This document shows positions 36,167 through 45,441 of a stretch of 64,000 nt of DNA, in pieces; the stretch's first letter is position 1; every line of letters starts with the position of its first letter. Source of the stretch: Cryobacterium luteum (GTDB lineage: Bacteria; Actinomycetota; Actinomycetes; Actinomycetales; Microbacteriaceae); contig NZ_FOCN01000003.1 in assembly GCF_900110125.1 (NCBI RefSeq), positions 1 to 64,000 of the forward strand, written 5' to 3'. The translations under genes and the position numbers were made by a program. Below the pieces are notes generated by a model. That model worked only from the letters and a program-made list of their open reading frames with translations, was not told the origin of the DNA and searched no databases.

Positions 36167-36773
36167 CCGGCGGGACCGGCGGGCCAGGCTCCGTGCTGTG
36201 CCGCAGGGCACTGAGTGGGGCGCTGACGGCCGCGAACCGGGCAACGGCCAGGGTGCTGTGGGCCGGACTGCCGCGTTTGCACAGGCGCACGGCGGCCGCG
36301 ACGTCGGTGAACTGGCCGTAATGCAGTAGTCGGGCCAGGAGCAGCGTCAGGTCGTTCGTCAGCGGCGACGTTGACGTCGGCGTGTAACGGGCAAGATCGA
36401 CGGCGGTACGCAGGGGAGTGGTGATGCGGACGCCAGCGATGGTGTGCACGTCATCGGGAGTGCGCACGATCTCGCGCACCTGAGCCCGCGGCGACCACAG
36501 TGCCGTTGTGCGCGCCCCGATCACAACACAGAACTGGTGACGGCGGGGCTCCGGTGCCACACCGTAAATCCACGCGGCCGTGAGCTGCTCGGCGATGGCG
36601 CGGGGCGGAACCAGCTGGCTGGCGGCGACGGCCCGACTGGAGCATCCGTCTATCTCGTCGATCACGCACCAAGAGTCGGCGACCTGGAAAACCTGCCCGT
36701 CGAGGCGGGCGCCGTAGAGTTCGGCAAGCGCCAGGTCGTTGACCGTGAGCACTCGGTCTCGTGGAGTTGTCAT
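36153..36773 (-). CDS. AbiEi antitoxin-like hypothetical protein
   Basis: Product of 206 residues. The segment GVRITTPLRTAVDLARY resembles the core of AbiEi-type (type IV toxin-antitoxin) antitoxin C-terminal domains that are widespread as single genes in Actinobacteria. I see no N-terminal winged helix clearly and no AbiEii toxin gene next to it, so a working toxin-antitoxin pair is not supported. ATG 36773 is chosen; the frame stays open to 37169 but runs into DUF349. It converges with rel and overlaps it by 14 bases. Confidence 0.55.
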   Translation of the reverse strand: MTTPRDRVLTVNDLALAELYGARLDGQVFQVADSWCVIDEIDGCSSRAVAASQLVPPRAIAEQLTAAWIYGVAPEPRRHQFCVVIGARTTALWSPRAQVREIVRTPDDVHTIAGVRITTPLRTAVDLARYTPTSTSPLTNDLTLLLARLLHYGQFTDVAAAVRLCKRGSPAHSTLAVARFAAVSAPLSALRHSTEPGPPVPPVSRR

Positions 36774-36824
36774 GCCACCAGAATGTCGCTTAAACAGGTC
36801 CGGGCCCCCGAAGGAGCCTGGACC

Positions 36825-36861
36825 TGTGGAGAAGCTGAGCTCGGCGCGGAATTGTGGATAA
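36825..36861. promoter_or_regulatory. two DnaA-box-like motifs
   Basis: TGTGGATAA at 36853-36861 is the exact reverse complement of the DnaA box TTATCCACA. TGTGGAGAA at 36825-36833 differs at one base and has the same orientation. Both lie in the 110-base gap between DUF349 and the AbiEi-like gene. Confidence 0.35.
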
Positions 36862-36883
36862 CCGCGAATGCTGCTCGCGCGGA

Positions 36884-38116
36884 CTACTCGCCGATCGCCT
36901 TGAGCCAGGCCTTGCGGGCCTCGAGTGCCTCTGTGGCGTCCTTGATGGCGCGGGCGTTCTGACCCTTCTGCGCCGTGGCGAGTTCTGCCTCGAGCTTGGC
37001 GATGGCGTCGTTCAGCTGACCGGCCAGGCCCTCGGTGCGGGCCTTGGTTTCCGGGTTGTTGCGCTTCCAGTGGTCGTCGTCGAGTTTGCGCACTACGGCC
37101 TCCACCTTGCGGAGGCGATCCTCGATCGGCTTGACCTGATCGCGGGGGACCTTGCCGATCTCGTCCCACTTGCGTTGGATCGCGGTGAGGGTGTCGCGTG
37201 CGGCATTGCGATCGGTCGTGGTGAGCAGGGTCTCGGCCTGGGTGAGAAGTTCGACCTTGAGCACGAGGTTTGCGGAGAACTCCTCGTTGTCCTGAGCTTC
37301 AACTTCGCTCTTGACCGAGTAAAGCACGTCGCCGGCGGCCTTGAACTTCGCCCACATGGCGTCGTCCTGCTTCTTGCCGCTGCGGCCGGCTTTCTTCCAC
37401 TCGTCGAGCAGGTTGCGGTAGGCGGAGACGCCGTCGGCACCCTGGGGGGCGAGGGCCTCGGCCTGTTCGATCAGGTGCTGCTTTTTGGTACGAACGTCTT
37501 TGTGAGCGCTGTCCAGTTCCGCGAAGAACGCCTTGCGGTTCTGCTCGATCGTGGTGCGTGCGGCGCGAAAACGCTTCCACAGGTCGTTGGCTTCGCCCTT
37601 GGGAATGCGCGGAGCGTCGTGCTGGTGCGCCTGCCATTTGGCGAACAGGGCGTCGAGGGCAGCGCTGGTCTGCTTCCACTGTGTCTTGGCGGGATCTTCG
37701 GCGGCCAGGCGCTCGGCCTCGGCCACGATTTCGGCTCGCTCGGCGACGGCAGCAGCGGATGCAGCCTTCGTTTCAATGCTCTGCTGTTCGGTGAGCTCAC
37801 TGACGGCCCCGCCGAGGGCGCCGAGACGCTCAGCCAGTGCGGCGAGGTTGCCCACGGCATTGGCGTTGGCGACGGCAACGGTCAGGTTGGCCACTGACTT
37901 GGCGATGTCTGCGGCGGGAGCGCCACCCTTGGCACGCTGCTCAAGCAGGGTGACCTGCCCGTTGAGCTCAACATACTTGCGTTCGAAGTAGGCCAGGGCC
38001 TCTTCCGGAGTGGCATCCGGGTACTGGCCGACCGCGCGTTCGCCGGCTGCCTCGCGCACATAAACCGTGCCGGTTTCGTCTACGCGACCCCATGGTTGCT
38101 GATCTGTCGTAGTCAA
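36884..38116 (-). CDS. DUF349 coiled-coil protein
   Basis: Soluble, highly charged, mostly helical protein of unknown function, 410 residues. It contains three or four DUF349 repeats of roughly 70 residues (for example EANDLWKRFRAARTTIEQNRKAFFAELD and the later DAMWAKFKAAGDVLYS). GTG 38125 is possible, but TTG 38116 follows AAAGGTGAGG and gives the N-terminus MTTTDQQPWGRVDETG that I recall as typical of actinobacterial relatives. A TAGGTT -10-like box lies upstream. The cyclophilin gene precedes it on the same strand. Confidence 0.82.
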   Translation of the reverse strand: MTTTDQQPWGRVDETGTVYVREAAGERAVGQYPDATPEEALAYFERKYVELNGQVTLLEQRAKGGAPAADIAKSVANLTVAVANANAVGNLAALAERLGALGGAVSELTEQQSIETKAASAAAVAERAEIVAEAERLAAEDPAKTQWKQTSAALDALFAKWQAHQHDAPRIPKGEANDLWKRFRAARTTIEQNRKAFFAELDSAHKDVRTKKQHLIEQAEALAPQGADGVSAYRNLLDEWKKAGRSGKKQDDAMWAKFKAAGDVLYSVKSEVEAQDNEEFSANLVLKVELLTQAETLLTTTDRNAARDTLTAIQRKWDEIGKVPRDQVKPIEDRLRKVEAVVRKLDDDHWKRNNPETKARTEGLAGQLNDAIAKLEAELATAQKGQNARAIKDATEALEARKAWLKAIGE

Positions 38117-38225
38117 GAGCCTCACCTTTGCTGAGTTGTTGTGTGGATCCGCGGGAGTGACGAGTGCGAAACCTAAGAAATACCCTGATAAGCCTATTGC
38201 AATAGCGCAGGGGGATCGATCGATC

Positions 38226-39020
38226 CTACTGAACTGTTATCGCCGTGATCGTCGTCGGCACGACCGGAGAGACGCCGTCAGCACTGATGCCTGCATCGGT
38301 GATCTGCGCCCTGACCGCGTCGAGGCGGCTCGTGATCTTGCCGAGCACGGTATAGCCGCCGGCTGAATCGGACGGAATCGTACTGTCTTCATAGACGATG
38401 AAGAATTGGCTGCCGTTGGAGAAGCCGTTGTCACCGGAGCGGGCCATCGCCAGCGTTCCCGCCGGATAAGAATCGTCGGCCGGGGCGTTCTCCACCGGGC
38501 CGTAGTTGTAGCCCGGTCCGCCCGTGCCGTCGCCGGCGGGGTCGCCGCACTGCAACACGAAAATGCCTTCTACCGTGAGGCGGTGACAGGTGAGGCCGTC
38601 GTAGACGCCACCCTGCACGAGGCTGATGGTCGACGACACCGCCTGCGGTGCGAGCGCACCGTCGAGTTCGATGCTCAGCGGAATGTCGTTGAGGGTGAGT
38701 GTGCCGGTCCAGGTGCGTCCCTCGGCGAGGGTGCTCGCGGGCACGTCACCCGAGTTCTCACCGGCCGCTGCGGTGGCTGCGGGCGTTGGAGTTGCACTCG
38801 CGGCTGCTGTCGGTGCCGGGGTGCCGGGGCCACCGTCGAAGTAGAAGACCTGCGCGACGACGATCAAGGTGAGCACGACGAGCAAACCGCCGCCGGCGAT
38901 CAGATTGTCGCGCACGCGACGCTTCTGCTGATGCTCGTGCACCGCGCGCCGGGCTTGGTAGGAACGAACACGTCCGCGCTCTTCACGTGCTGCACGCTCA
39001 ATCTTGTAATTCGAAGCCAC
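38226..39020 (-). CDS. membrane-anchored peptidyl-prolyl cis-trans isomerase (cyclophilin)
   Basis: Cyclophilin-type foldase predicted to act outside the membrane. With GTG 39020 the protein has 264 residues: a basic cytoplasmic N-terminus, one membrane helix (about 42-60), an Ala/Thr/Pro linker, then the cyclophilin domain with CHRLTVEGIFVLQCGDP and NGSQFFIVYEDS. GGAGGGG lies six bases before the start; the frame to 39110 is not supported. Several core positions differ from the canonical FHRVI-GFMIQGGD pattern, so activity should not be assumed. It is divergent from rarA. Confidence 0.88.
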   Translation of the reverse strand: MASNYKIERAAREERGRVRSYQARRAVHEHQQKRRVRDNLIAGGGLLVVLTLIVVAQVFYFDGGPGTPAPTAAASATPTPAATAAAGENSGDVPASTLAEGRTWTGTLTLNDIPLSIELDGALAPQAVSSTISLVQGGVYDGLTCHRLTVEGIFVLQCGDPAGDGTGGPGYNYGPVENAPADDSYPAGTLAMARSGDNGFSNGSQFFIVYEDSTIPSDSAGGYTVLGKITSRLDAVRAQITDAGISADGVSPVVPTTITAITVQ

Positions 39021-39114
39021 TGGGAACCCCTCCGGGGCCGTCGGGGTTGGCGACGACCGTACAAAAAGCAACCAGGCGTCAACGCGCCCGACCTCGTAGA
39101 ACTCTCTCACAAAC

Positions 39115-39120
39115 TACGCT
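39115..39120 (+). promoter_or_regulatory. -10 box TACGCT of rarA (leaderless)
   Basis: TACGCT ends 6 bases before the rarA ATG, placing the predicted transcription start on the start codon itself. Confidence 0.4.
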
Positions 39121-39126
39121 GGAGGA

Positions 39127-40467
39127 ATGTCGGATGCTCAACCGGGTCTGCGCAGTGGTGCGACCCCCCTCGCCGTACGAATGCGCCCAAAAACCCTGGA
39201 CGAGGTCGCCGGCCAGCGCCACTTGCTGACGCCGGGTTCACCCCTGGTGAGTCTCGCGAGCGATAAGACAGGGGAGCGCGGCAGCGTGTCGGTCATATTG
39301 TGGGGACCGCCAGGGACCGGCAAGACGACCCTGGCCCAGGCAATAGCGCACAGTTCGGGACGCCGTTTCGTCGAGCTGTCCGCCGTGACGGCCGGCGTGC
39401 GGGACGTGCGCCAGGTGATGGAAGACGCTCGCACCAATAGGGACCTGTATGGGCTCTCCACCGTGTTGTTTCTCGACGAGATCCACCGTTTCTCCAAGGC
39501 TCAACAGGACACTTTGCTGCCGGGGGTCGAGAACGGCGTCGTCATTCTGGTCGCCGCAACTACCGAGAACCCCTCCTTCTCAATAATCTCGCCCCTGCTG
39601 TCCCGGTCGCTGCTGCTCACCCTCGAAGTGCTCAGCGACGACGACCTCGGCATCGTTGTGGATCGCGCCGTCACGGATGCGCGCGGCCTGGCCGACCGGT
39701 TCGAACTGGAGCCGGAGGCTCGGGGCGCGATCATCCGCCTCGCCTCCGGCGATGCGAGGCGGGCGCTGACCGCGCTGGAGGCGGCATCCGTTTCGGCGGA
39801 ATCAACGCTGGAAGCCGGCGCTACGGGGAAGCCAGTGATCACGACCGACATCGTTTCGCTCGCGGTGGATCGGGCGCTGCTGCGCTACGACCGCAACGGC
39901 GACGAGCACTACGACGTGATCAGTGCCTTCATCAAATCGGTGCGCGGCAGCGACGTGGACGCCGCGCTGCACTACCTGGCCCGCATGATCGAGGCCGGTG
40001 AGGACCCGCGCTACATCTGTCGCCGCATCATCATCCTCGCCTCGGAGGATATCGGCATGGCCGACCCCCAATCGCTTGTGATCGCCGTGGCCGCCGCCGA
40101 CGCGGTGGCATTGATCGGCATGCCGGAGGGCCGGATTCCCCTCGCGCAGGCGGTCGTGCACCTCGCGACCGCCCCCAAGTCCAACGCCGCCTATATGGCC
40201 CTCGACGCGGCAATCGCCGACGTGCGGGCCGGGAAGATGGGCCGCGTGCCCAAGGGAATGCGCGACGCGCACTACCCGGGGGCCAAGCGGCTCGGGCACG
40301 GCAAGGGTTACCTGTACCCGCACGACGACGCCCTCGGCGTGGTCACCCAGCAGTACCCGCCGACCGAACTGAAAAGCACCCAGTATTACGTACCGACCGA
40401 GCACGGCCACGAACGCGATATCTCCGCCCGCCTCCTCAAAATCCGGCGCATCGTACGCAACCAGTGA
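39127..40467 (+). CDS. rarA: replication-associated recombination protein A (MgsA-type AAA+ ATPase)
   Basis: Clamp-loader-like ATPase acting at stalled replication forks. The 446-residue protein has [13 protein letters not shown], Walker [12 protein letters not shown], Walker [10 protein letters not shown], the sensor [10 protein letters not shown], an arginine-finger region LLSRSLLL, and the C-terminal family segment [15 protein letters not shown] sits only one base before the ATG, too close to work well. A -10 box is placed so that the transcript would begin at the ATG, so this may be a leaderless mRNA. Confidence 0.95.
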   Translation: MSDAQPGLRSGATPLAVRMRPKTLDEVAGQRHLLTPGSPLVSLASDKTGERGSVSVILWGPPGTGKTTLAQAIAHSSGRRFVELSAVTAGVRDVRQVMEDARTNRDLYGLSTVLFLDEIHRFSKAQQDTLLPGVENGVVILVAATTENPSFSIISPLLSRSLLLTLEVLSDDDLGIVVDRAVTDARGLADRFELEPEARGAIIRLASGDARRALTALEAASVSAESTLEAGATGKPVITTDIVSLAVDRALLRYDRNGDEHYDVISAFIKSVRGSDVDAALHYLARMIEAGEDPRYICRRIIILASEDIGMADPQSLVIAVAAADAVALIGMPEGRIPLAQAVVHLATAPKSNAAYMALDAAIADVRAGKMGRVPKGMRDAHYPGAKRLGHGKGYLYPHDDALGVVTQQYPPTELKSTQYYVPTEHGHERDISARLLKIRRIVRNQ

Positions 40468-40478
40468 GTGGGTTCTCG

Positions 40479-40484
40479 TATGCT
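40479..40484 (+). promoter_or_regulatory. -10 box TATGCT upstream of rpsD
   Basis: TATGCT followed by AA matches strong actinobacterial promoters. It implies a leader of about 175 bases before rpsD, containing a hairpin at 40603-40623 (GGTG-A-CGA pairing with TCG-A-CACC). Ribosomal protein S4 represses its own mRNA in other bacteria, so the leader could be an autoregulatory site, but no known S4 leader fold is recognised. Confidence 0.4.
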
Positions 40485-40665
40485 AACCTTGACTCTGCCT
40501 ACAACTGGTTTCGGCATGCGGCTGCGTCCGTTTCCGGTTTGGAGGGGAATCGTTCTGTAGCCGAACGTCCCATGGCACCCAATCCTCTGATCTCCCATGA
40601 CCGGTGACGACTCTGTCGACACCCGCCCTGGTATCCCTGTTATTGAGTCCGATTGAAAGGAAACC

Positions 40666-41295
40666 GTGTCTACCAAGTCACGTACCCGCAGTAAAACTCG
40701 CCTCTCGCGCGCCCTGGGCATTGCCCTCACGCCGAAGGCAGCCCGCTTCCTCGAGAAGCGCCCCTACGCACCCGGTGAGCACGGCCGCACCAAGCGCAAG
40801 ACCGATTCGGACTATGCCGTTCGTCTGCGCGAAAAGCAGCGCTTACGCGCCCAGTACGGCATCCGCGAAGCCCAGCTCAAGATTGCCTTCGAGCAGGCTC
40901 GTCGTCGTCAGGGACTGACCGGTGAGAACCTCGTGGAGATCCTCGAGACCCGTCTCGACGCCCTCCTCGTTCGCTCCGCGATTGCGCGCACCACGGCGCA
41001 GGCTCGCCAGATGATCGTGCACCGTCACATCCTCGTTGACGGAGAGCTCGTTGACCGGCCCTCCTTCCGCGTGAAGCCGGGCCAGCTCATGCACGTCAAG
41101 GCTCGCAGCGAGGGCATGGAGCCCTTCCAGGTTGCAGCAGCCGGCGGACACGTCGACCTGCTTCCCAAGCTCCCGCCGTACCTCGAGGTTGAGCTCGACA
41201 AGCTTCAGGCCCGCCTCGTGCGCGCCCCGAAGCGCATCGAGATCCCCGTGACCTGTGAAGTTCAGCTCGTCGTGGAGTACTACGCAGCTCGATAA
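40666..41295 (+). CDS. rpsD: 30S ribosomal protein S4
   Basis: Primary 16S rRNA-binding protein that nucleates 30S assembly. The 209-residue product has the S4 N-terminal domain (RTRSKTRLSRALGIALTPKAARFLEKR) and the S4 RNA-binding motif (RLDALLVRSAIARTTAQARQMIVHRHILVDG). No zinc-binding cysteine set is present, so this is the zinc-free form. GTG start with AAAGGAAA upstream. It is monocistronic, framed by its own promoter and a strong terminator. Confidence 0.98.
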   Translation: MSTKSRTRSKTRLSRALGIALTPKAARFLEKRPYAPGEHGRTKRKTDSDYAVRLREKQRLRAQYGIREAQLKIAFEQARRRQGLTGENLVEILETRLDALLVRSAIARTTAQARQMIVHRHILVDGELVDRPSFRVKPGQLMHVKARSEGMEPFQVAAAGGHVDLLPKLPPYLEVELDKLQARLVRAPKRIEIPVTCEVQLVVEYYAAR

Positions 41296-41311
41296 CACAA
41301 CCGCTACGCTG

Positions 41312-41346
41312 AAGGGCGGATCACCTCAGGGGGATCCGCCCTTTTT
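41312..41346 (+). terminator. intrinsic terminator after rpsD
   Basis: Stem AAGGGCGGATC/GATCCGCCCTT (41312-41322, 41333-41343) with a 10-base loop and a terminal run of five Ts. Confidence 0.92.
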
Positions 41347-41391
41347 GCATACCCGGGCTCGCGCCGAGCCCTCGAACAGAGTGGAGTCACC

Positions 41392-41763
41392 GTGTCAGGT
41401 GGAGATATTGCCGGCCTCGTCGCAGCCGGCGTGTTCGCGATCCTGGTTGCGTTCATCGCCATCCCGCTGGTCAAACTGGGCCGGGTCTTCGACGAGACGA
41501 CCGCGGCCATTCACGAACTCAGCGACGGAATCACCCCGATTCTCACCGAGACGACCGAGACCATTCGCTCCACCAACCACCAGCTGGCGCGAGTCGACAC
41601 CATCACGAGCAACGTAGCGGATGTCACCGGTAACGTCTCAGCGCTCGTCGCGTTGTTCGCGGCGACCGTCGGTGGGCCGCTGATCAAGCTCGCCGGTTTC
41701 TCGGCCGGCGTGCGGGCGGCCTTTCGCGCCGGGAGGCCGCGCTCCGGGCGCAATCGGAGTTGA
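41392..41763 (+). CDS. DUF948 membrane protein
   Basis: Small membrane protein of unknown function, 123 residues. One N-terminal hydrophobic helix (about residues 5-27) is followed by a helical region rich in Thr/Glu (DETTAAIHELSDGITPILTETTETI), a second weak hydrophobic stretch and a basic tail. DUF948 proteins are regularly found directly before alaS in Actinobacteria, as here. The start is GTG. Confidence 0.83.
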   Translation: MSGGDIAGLVAAGVFAILVAFIAIPLVKLGRVFDETTAAIHELSDGITPILTETTETIRSTNHQLARVDTITSNVADVTGNVSALVALFAATVGGPLIKLAGFSAGVRAAFRAGRPRSGRNRS

Positions 41764-41897
41764 CCGGCTACTCTGGACACGGCGTTGATATTCTCGCGCC
41801 CCACTTATCGACAGCTTCGGCTAGCGGTGCTGCGGCTTCATTCAATTCTGTTCTATTGTCTGCGGCTGCAAGCCGCGCAGATTCAGGGAGAAACGCC

Positions 41898-42122
41898 ATG
41901 AAGAACGTCATCTGGTTGGTCATCGGCGTTGCCGCGGGCTTCGTGGTCGCCCACGAGGTGAACAAGACCCAGCAGGGCAAGGCGTTTTTCACCGAACTCG
42001 ACACCAAAGCACGTGAATTCGGCGAGGCCATGTCCGAGGGATACCGCCAGCGCGAGGCGGAGCTGCACGCCGCCCTGGGCGATGACGCCGCTGGCGGTGC
42101 GCCGGTGACCGGCGCCCCGTAG
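41898..42122 (+). CDS. small single-pass membrane protein before alaS
   Basis: Product of 74 residues with one N-terminal hydrophobic helix (MKNVIWLVIGVAAGFVVAHEV) and a charged helical tail ending in Ala/Gly. It resembles the short YtxH-like proteins found at this position in other actinobacteria, but no function is known. ATG 41898 has AGGGAG seven bases upstream; the frame is open further 5' but that part lacks conservation features. Confidence 0.78.
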   Translation: MKNVIWLVIGVAAGFVVAHEVNKTQQGKAFFTELDTKAREFGEAMSEGYRQREAELHAALGDDAAGGAPVTGAP

Positions 42123-42225
42123 GCATCCGCTGAGGTGAAGCCGCACTGAATCAGCGCTGAAACAGCGCCGAAGCACCCTGATTTGAAGCACCACCACATT
42201 CATGCACCATGAACAAACGGACACC

Positions 42226-44880
42226 ATGCAGACTGCTGACATTCGCGGGCGCTGGCTCGACTTCTTCGCCGATCGTGGACACACCGTTGTGCCGTCCGCG
42301 TCCCTGGTGAGCGACGACCCCACCCTTCTCTTCACCGTGGCCGGCATGGTGCCGTTCGTGCCTTACCTCACCGGGCTCGTTCCCGCGCCGTACCCGCGCG
42401 CCACCAGCGTGCAGAAGTGCATTCGCACCAACGACATCGAAGAGGTCGGCAAGACCCCCCGCCACGGCACGTTCTTTCAGATGAACGGCAACTTCAGCTT
42501 CGGAGATTATTTCAAGGAGGAAGCCATCGGCTTCGCCTGGGAGCTGCTGACCACCCCGGAGAACCAGGGCGGCTACGGCTTTCGCGAAAGTGACCTCTGG
42601 GTCACCATCTACCTCGACGACGATGAGGCACATCGCTACTGGCGCGCGCTCGGCGTACCGGAAAACCGCATCCAGCGCCTCGGCATGGAATCCAACTACT
42701 GGTCCACCGGCCAGCCCGGGCCGGCCGGCCCCTGCTCGGAGATCTTCTTCGACCGGGGCCCCGCCTACGGCAGGGACGGCGGACCGGCCACCGACGATGA
42801 CCGTTACGTCGAAATCTGGAACCTCGTGTTCATGCAGTACCTGCGCGGCGAAAGCACCGGTAAGAGCGACTTCAAGATTCTCGGAGACCTGCCGAGGAAG
42901 AACATCGACACCGGCATGGGCCTTGAGCGTGTTGCTTTCCTGAAGCAGGGCGTCGAAAACATGTACGAGATCGACCAGGTACGCCCGGTGCTCGATCGCG
43001 CGGCCGCTCTGTCGGGCCGACGCTACGGCGCCGACCACGACGATGACGTGCGCATGCGCATCGTCGCCGACCACGTGCGCTCCTCCCTCATGCTCATGAG
43101 CGACGGCGTCATGCCGTCGAACGAGGGGCGCGGCTACATCCTCCGCCGCCTGCTGCGGCGCAGCGTGCGCGCCATGCGTCTGCTCGGCGTCGACACCGTG
43201 AGCCTGCCCGAACTGCTGCCAGCCTCCCGTGACGCCATGAGCGCCGCGTATCCCGAGGTGAAAAGCGACTTCGGTCGCATCAGCCAGGCCGCGTTCGCCG
43301 AGGAAGAGACCTTCCTGCGTACCCTCGCGAGCGGCAGTGCAGTGCTCGACCTCGCCGTGGCCAAGACGAAGAAGGCCAACAAGACCGAACTGGCCGGCCC
43401 CACCGCATTTCTGCTGCACGACACCTACGGTTTCCCGATTGAGATCACCCTCGAGATCGCCGAAGAGGCCGGCTTGAGCGTGAACCGCGACGCGTTCGAC
43501 GTGCTCATGACCAAGCAGCGCACTATGGCGAAGGCCGATGCGAAGTCCAAGAAGACCACCCTCGCCGACCTCGGCGTCTACAGCGCCTTCCGCGCCCTCG
43601 GCGAGACCGTCTTCACCGGCTACGACGACCTACAGAACGAGTCGAGCGTGCTCGGCCTCATCGTCGACGGCGAGTCCGTCACGAGCGCGGTCGCCGGCGA
43701 GACGGCTGAGGTCATCCTCGCCGAAACCGCCCTGTGGGCCGAATCCGGCGGACAGGAAGCGGATGCCGGCCTCATCGTCGGCCCCGGCTACGAGCTCAAG
43801 GTGCTCGACGTGCAGAAGCCGGTCAAGGGGCTGATCAGCCACAAGGTGCTCGTGCAGGCCGGTGAGGTCGCCGTGGGCGACAGCGCAACCAGCGTGGTCG
43901 ACGAAAGCTGGCGTCGCGGTGCCCGCCAAGCCCACTCCGGAACCCACGTTCTGCACGCGGCCCTGCGCCAGGTGCTCGGCCCGAACGCCCACCAGTCCGG
44001 TTCGTACAACAAGGCGGGCTTCTTTCGTCTTGACTTCTCCTGGAACCAGGCGCTGTCACCGGCGACCCGCACCGAGATCGAAGAGATTTCCAACAACGCC
44101 ATCCGCGACAACCTGCCGGTCTCCACCCGGGAGCTGCCCCTGGCGGAAGCGAAGTCACTTGGCGCCATGGCCCTGTTCGGTGAGAAGTACGGCGACGTCG
44201 TGCGGGTCGTCGACATCGGTGGCCCCTGGTCGCGCGAACTTTGTGCCGGCACCCACGTTTCCAGCAGCGCCGAGATCGGCATGATCAACCTGATCAGCGA
44301 GGCTTCGGTCGGATCGACCAACCGGCGAGTCGAATCGCTCGTTGGCCTCGAAGCCTTCCGCGACCTCGCCGCCGAGCGGATGCTGGTGTCCCAGCTCACC
44401 TCCAGCCTCAAGACACCGCGCGACCAGCTCCCCGATCGCATCAGCGACCTGGTCACGAGTCTGAAAGCGGCGGAAAAAAAGATCGCCGCCTTCGAAGCCC
44501 GCGCCCTGACCGACCGGGTTCCCGCCCTGCTGGCCACGGCTCGTCGGATCGGTGCGGTAACGGTCGTCGCCGAAGATCTCGGCGTGCTGGGCTCTCCGGA
44601 CGACGTGCGCCTGCTGGCCCTCGCGACCCGGGAACGCCTCGGCACCGACGCGGTCGTCGTGGCGCTCTCGGCCGTTGCCGCCGACAAGCCGGTCGTGATT
44701 GTCGCCACCAACCAGGCTGCCAGGGACGTCGGACACAAGGCCGGTGCTCTCGCTAAGACCGTCGCGGGCATTCTCGGCGGCGGCGGCGGCGGCAAGGACG
44801 ACCTCGCCCAGGGCGGCGGACCCAACGGGGACGCCATTCCGGCTGCGCTGCAGGCCGTCGTCGCAATGATCAGCCGCTGA
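42226..44880 (+). CDS. alaS: alanyl-tRNA synthetase
   Basis: Charges tRNA-Ala and edits mischarged serine/glycine. The 884-residue protein has the class II catalytic domain, the GMGLERVAFLKQG motif, the editing domain zinc ligands H570 and H574 (HSGTHVLH) with a CAGTHV motif later, and the C-terminal oligomerisation domain ending in a glycine-rich GGGGGGKDDLAQGGG run. ATG 42226 gives the usual start MQTADIRGRWLDFF; ATG 42202 is eight codons longer. Ribosome sites are weak for both. ruvX starts two bases after the stop. Confidence 0.97.
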   Translation: MQTADIRGRWLDFFADRGHTVVPSASLVSDDPTLLFTVAGMVPFVPYLTGLVPAPYPRATSVQKCIRTNDIEEVGKTPRHGTFFQMNGNFSFGDYFKEEAIGFAWELLTTPENQGGYGFRESDLWVTIYLDDDEAHRYWRALGVPENRIQRLGMESNYWSTGQPGPAGPCSEIFFDRGPAYGRDGGPATDDDRYVEIWNLVFMQYLRGESTGKSDFKILGDLPRKNIDTGMGLERVAFLKQGVENMYEIDQVRPVLDRAAALSGRRYGADHDDDVRMRIVADHVRSSLMLMSDGVMPSNEGRGYILRRLLRRSVRAMRLLGVDTVSLPELLPASRDAMSAAYPEVKSDFGRISQAAFAEEETFLRTLASGSAVLDLAVAKTKKANKTELAGPTAFLLHDTYGFPIEITLEIAEEAGLSVNRDAFDVLMTKQRTMAKADAKSKKTTLADLGVYSAFRALGETVFTGYDDLQNESSVLGLIVDGESVTSAVAGETAEVILAETALWAESGGQEADAGLIVGPGYELKVLDVQKPVKGLISHKVLVQAGEVAVGDSATSVVDESWRRGARQAHSGTHVLHAALRQVLGPNAHQSGSYNKAGFFRLDFSWNQALSPATRTEIEEISNNAIRDNLPVSTRELPLAEAKSLGAMALFGEKYGDVVRVVDIGGPWSRELCAGTHVSSSAEIGMINLISEASVGSTNRRVESLVGLEAFRDLAAERMLVSQLTSSLKTPRDQLPDRISDLVTSLKAAEKKIAAFEARALTDRVPALLATARRIGAVTVVAEDLGVLGSPDDVRLLALATRERLGTDAVVVALSAVAADKPVVIVATNQAARDVGHKAGALAKTVAGILGGGGGGKDDLAQGGGPNGDAIPAALQAVVAMISR

Positions 44881-44882
44881 CC

Positions 44883-45440
44883 ATGCGATCCGACCGAACC
44901 CCGGCTCGGCCCCGCACCGACAGGACGGAGGCCGGAACGGTTGGGGTCGTGCCTGCGCCGGTGCACCGTATGCGCTCCGGGGTGCGCGTAGGGGTTGATG
45001 TCGGCAAGGTGCGCATCGGCCTGGCTCGCAGCGACAACCACGGCATGCTGGCCACACCGGTCGAGACCGTGGCCAGGGACCAGGCCGGCCTGACCGACCT
45101 CGCCCGCATTCGCGCGGTCGTGGTGGAGCTTGACGCGGTCGAGGTCATTGTCGGGCTGCCGCTGGCGCTGTCCGGAAACGCGACGGCCTCGACCGACGAC
45201 GCGGTCGAATTCGCTGAAAGACTCGCGCGGGCCTTGAGCGTGCCGGTGCGGCTGGTCGACGAACGGCTCTCCACTGTGTCGGCGCAGTCTGCGTTGCGGG
45301 CATCCGGTCGCCCGGCGAAGACCCAACGGCCAGTGATCGATCAGGTGGCCGCGACTATCATTCTGCAACACGCGCTCGACAGCGAGCGTGCCTCGGGGCG
45401 ACCAGCTGGCTCGCCCGTCGAACCGACCGAGAGGCCGTAA
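44883..45440 (+). CDS. ruvX: putative pre-16S rRNA nuclease YqgF (RuvX)
   Basis: RNase H-like nuclease that matures the 16S rRNA 5' end in E. coli. The product has up to 185 residues with VGVDVGKVRIGLARSD near the first catalytic Asp, VEVIVGLPLALSG, and VDERLSTVSA. ATG 44883 gives about 30 extra N-terminal residues before the domain. Starts nearer 44970 are equally plausible, so the N-terminus is uncertain. The mltG GTG lies one base after its stop. Confidence 0.9.
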   Translation: MRSDRTPARPRTDRTEAGTVGVVPAPVHRMRSGVRVGVDVGKVRIGLARSDNHGMLATPVETVARDQAGLTDLARIRAVVVELDAVEVIVGLPLALSGNATASTDDAVEFAERLARALSVPVRLVDERLSTVSAQSALRASGRPAKTQRPVIDQVAATIILQHALDSERASGRPAGSPVEPTERP

Positions 45441-45441
45441 C

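Noticed and set aside
36153..36773. Complete AbiE toxin-antitoxin defence system
   Set aside because: No AbiEii nucleotidyltransferase toxin gene is adjacent; neighbours are rel and DUF349.
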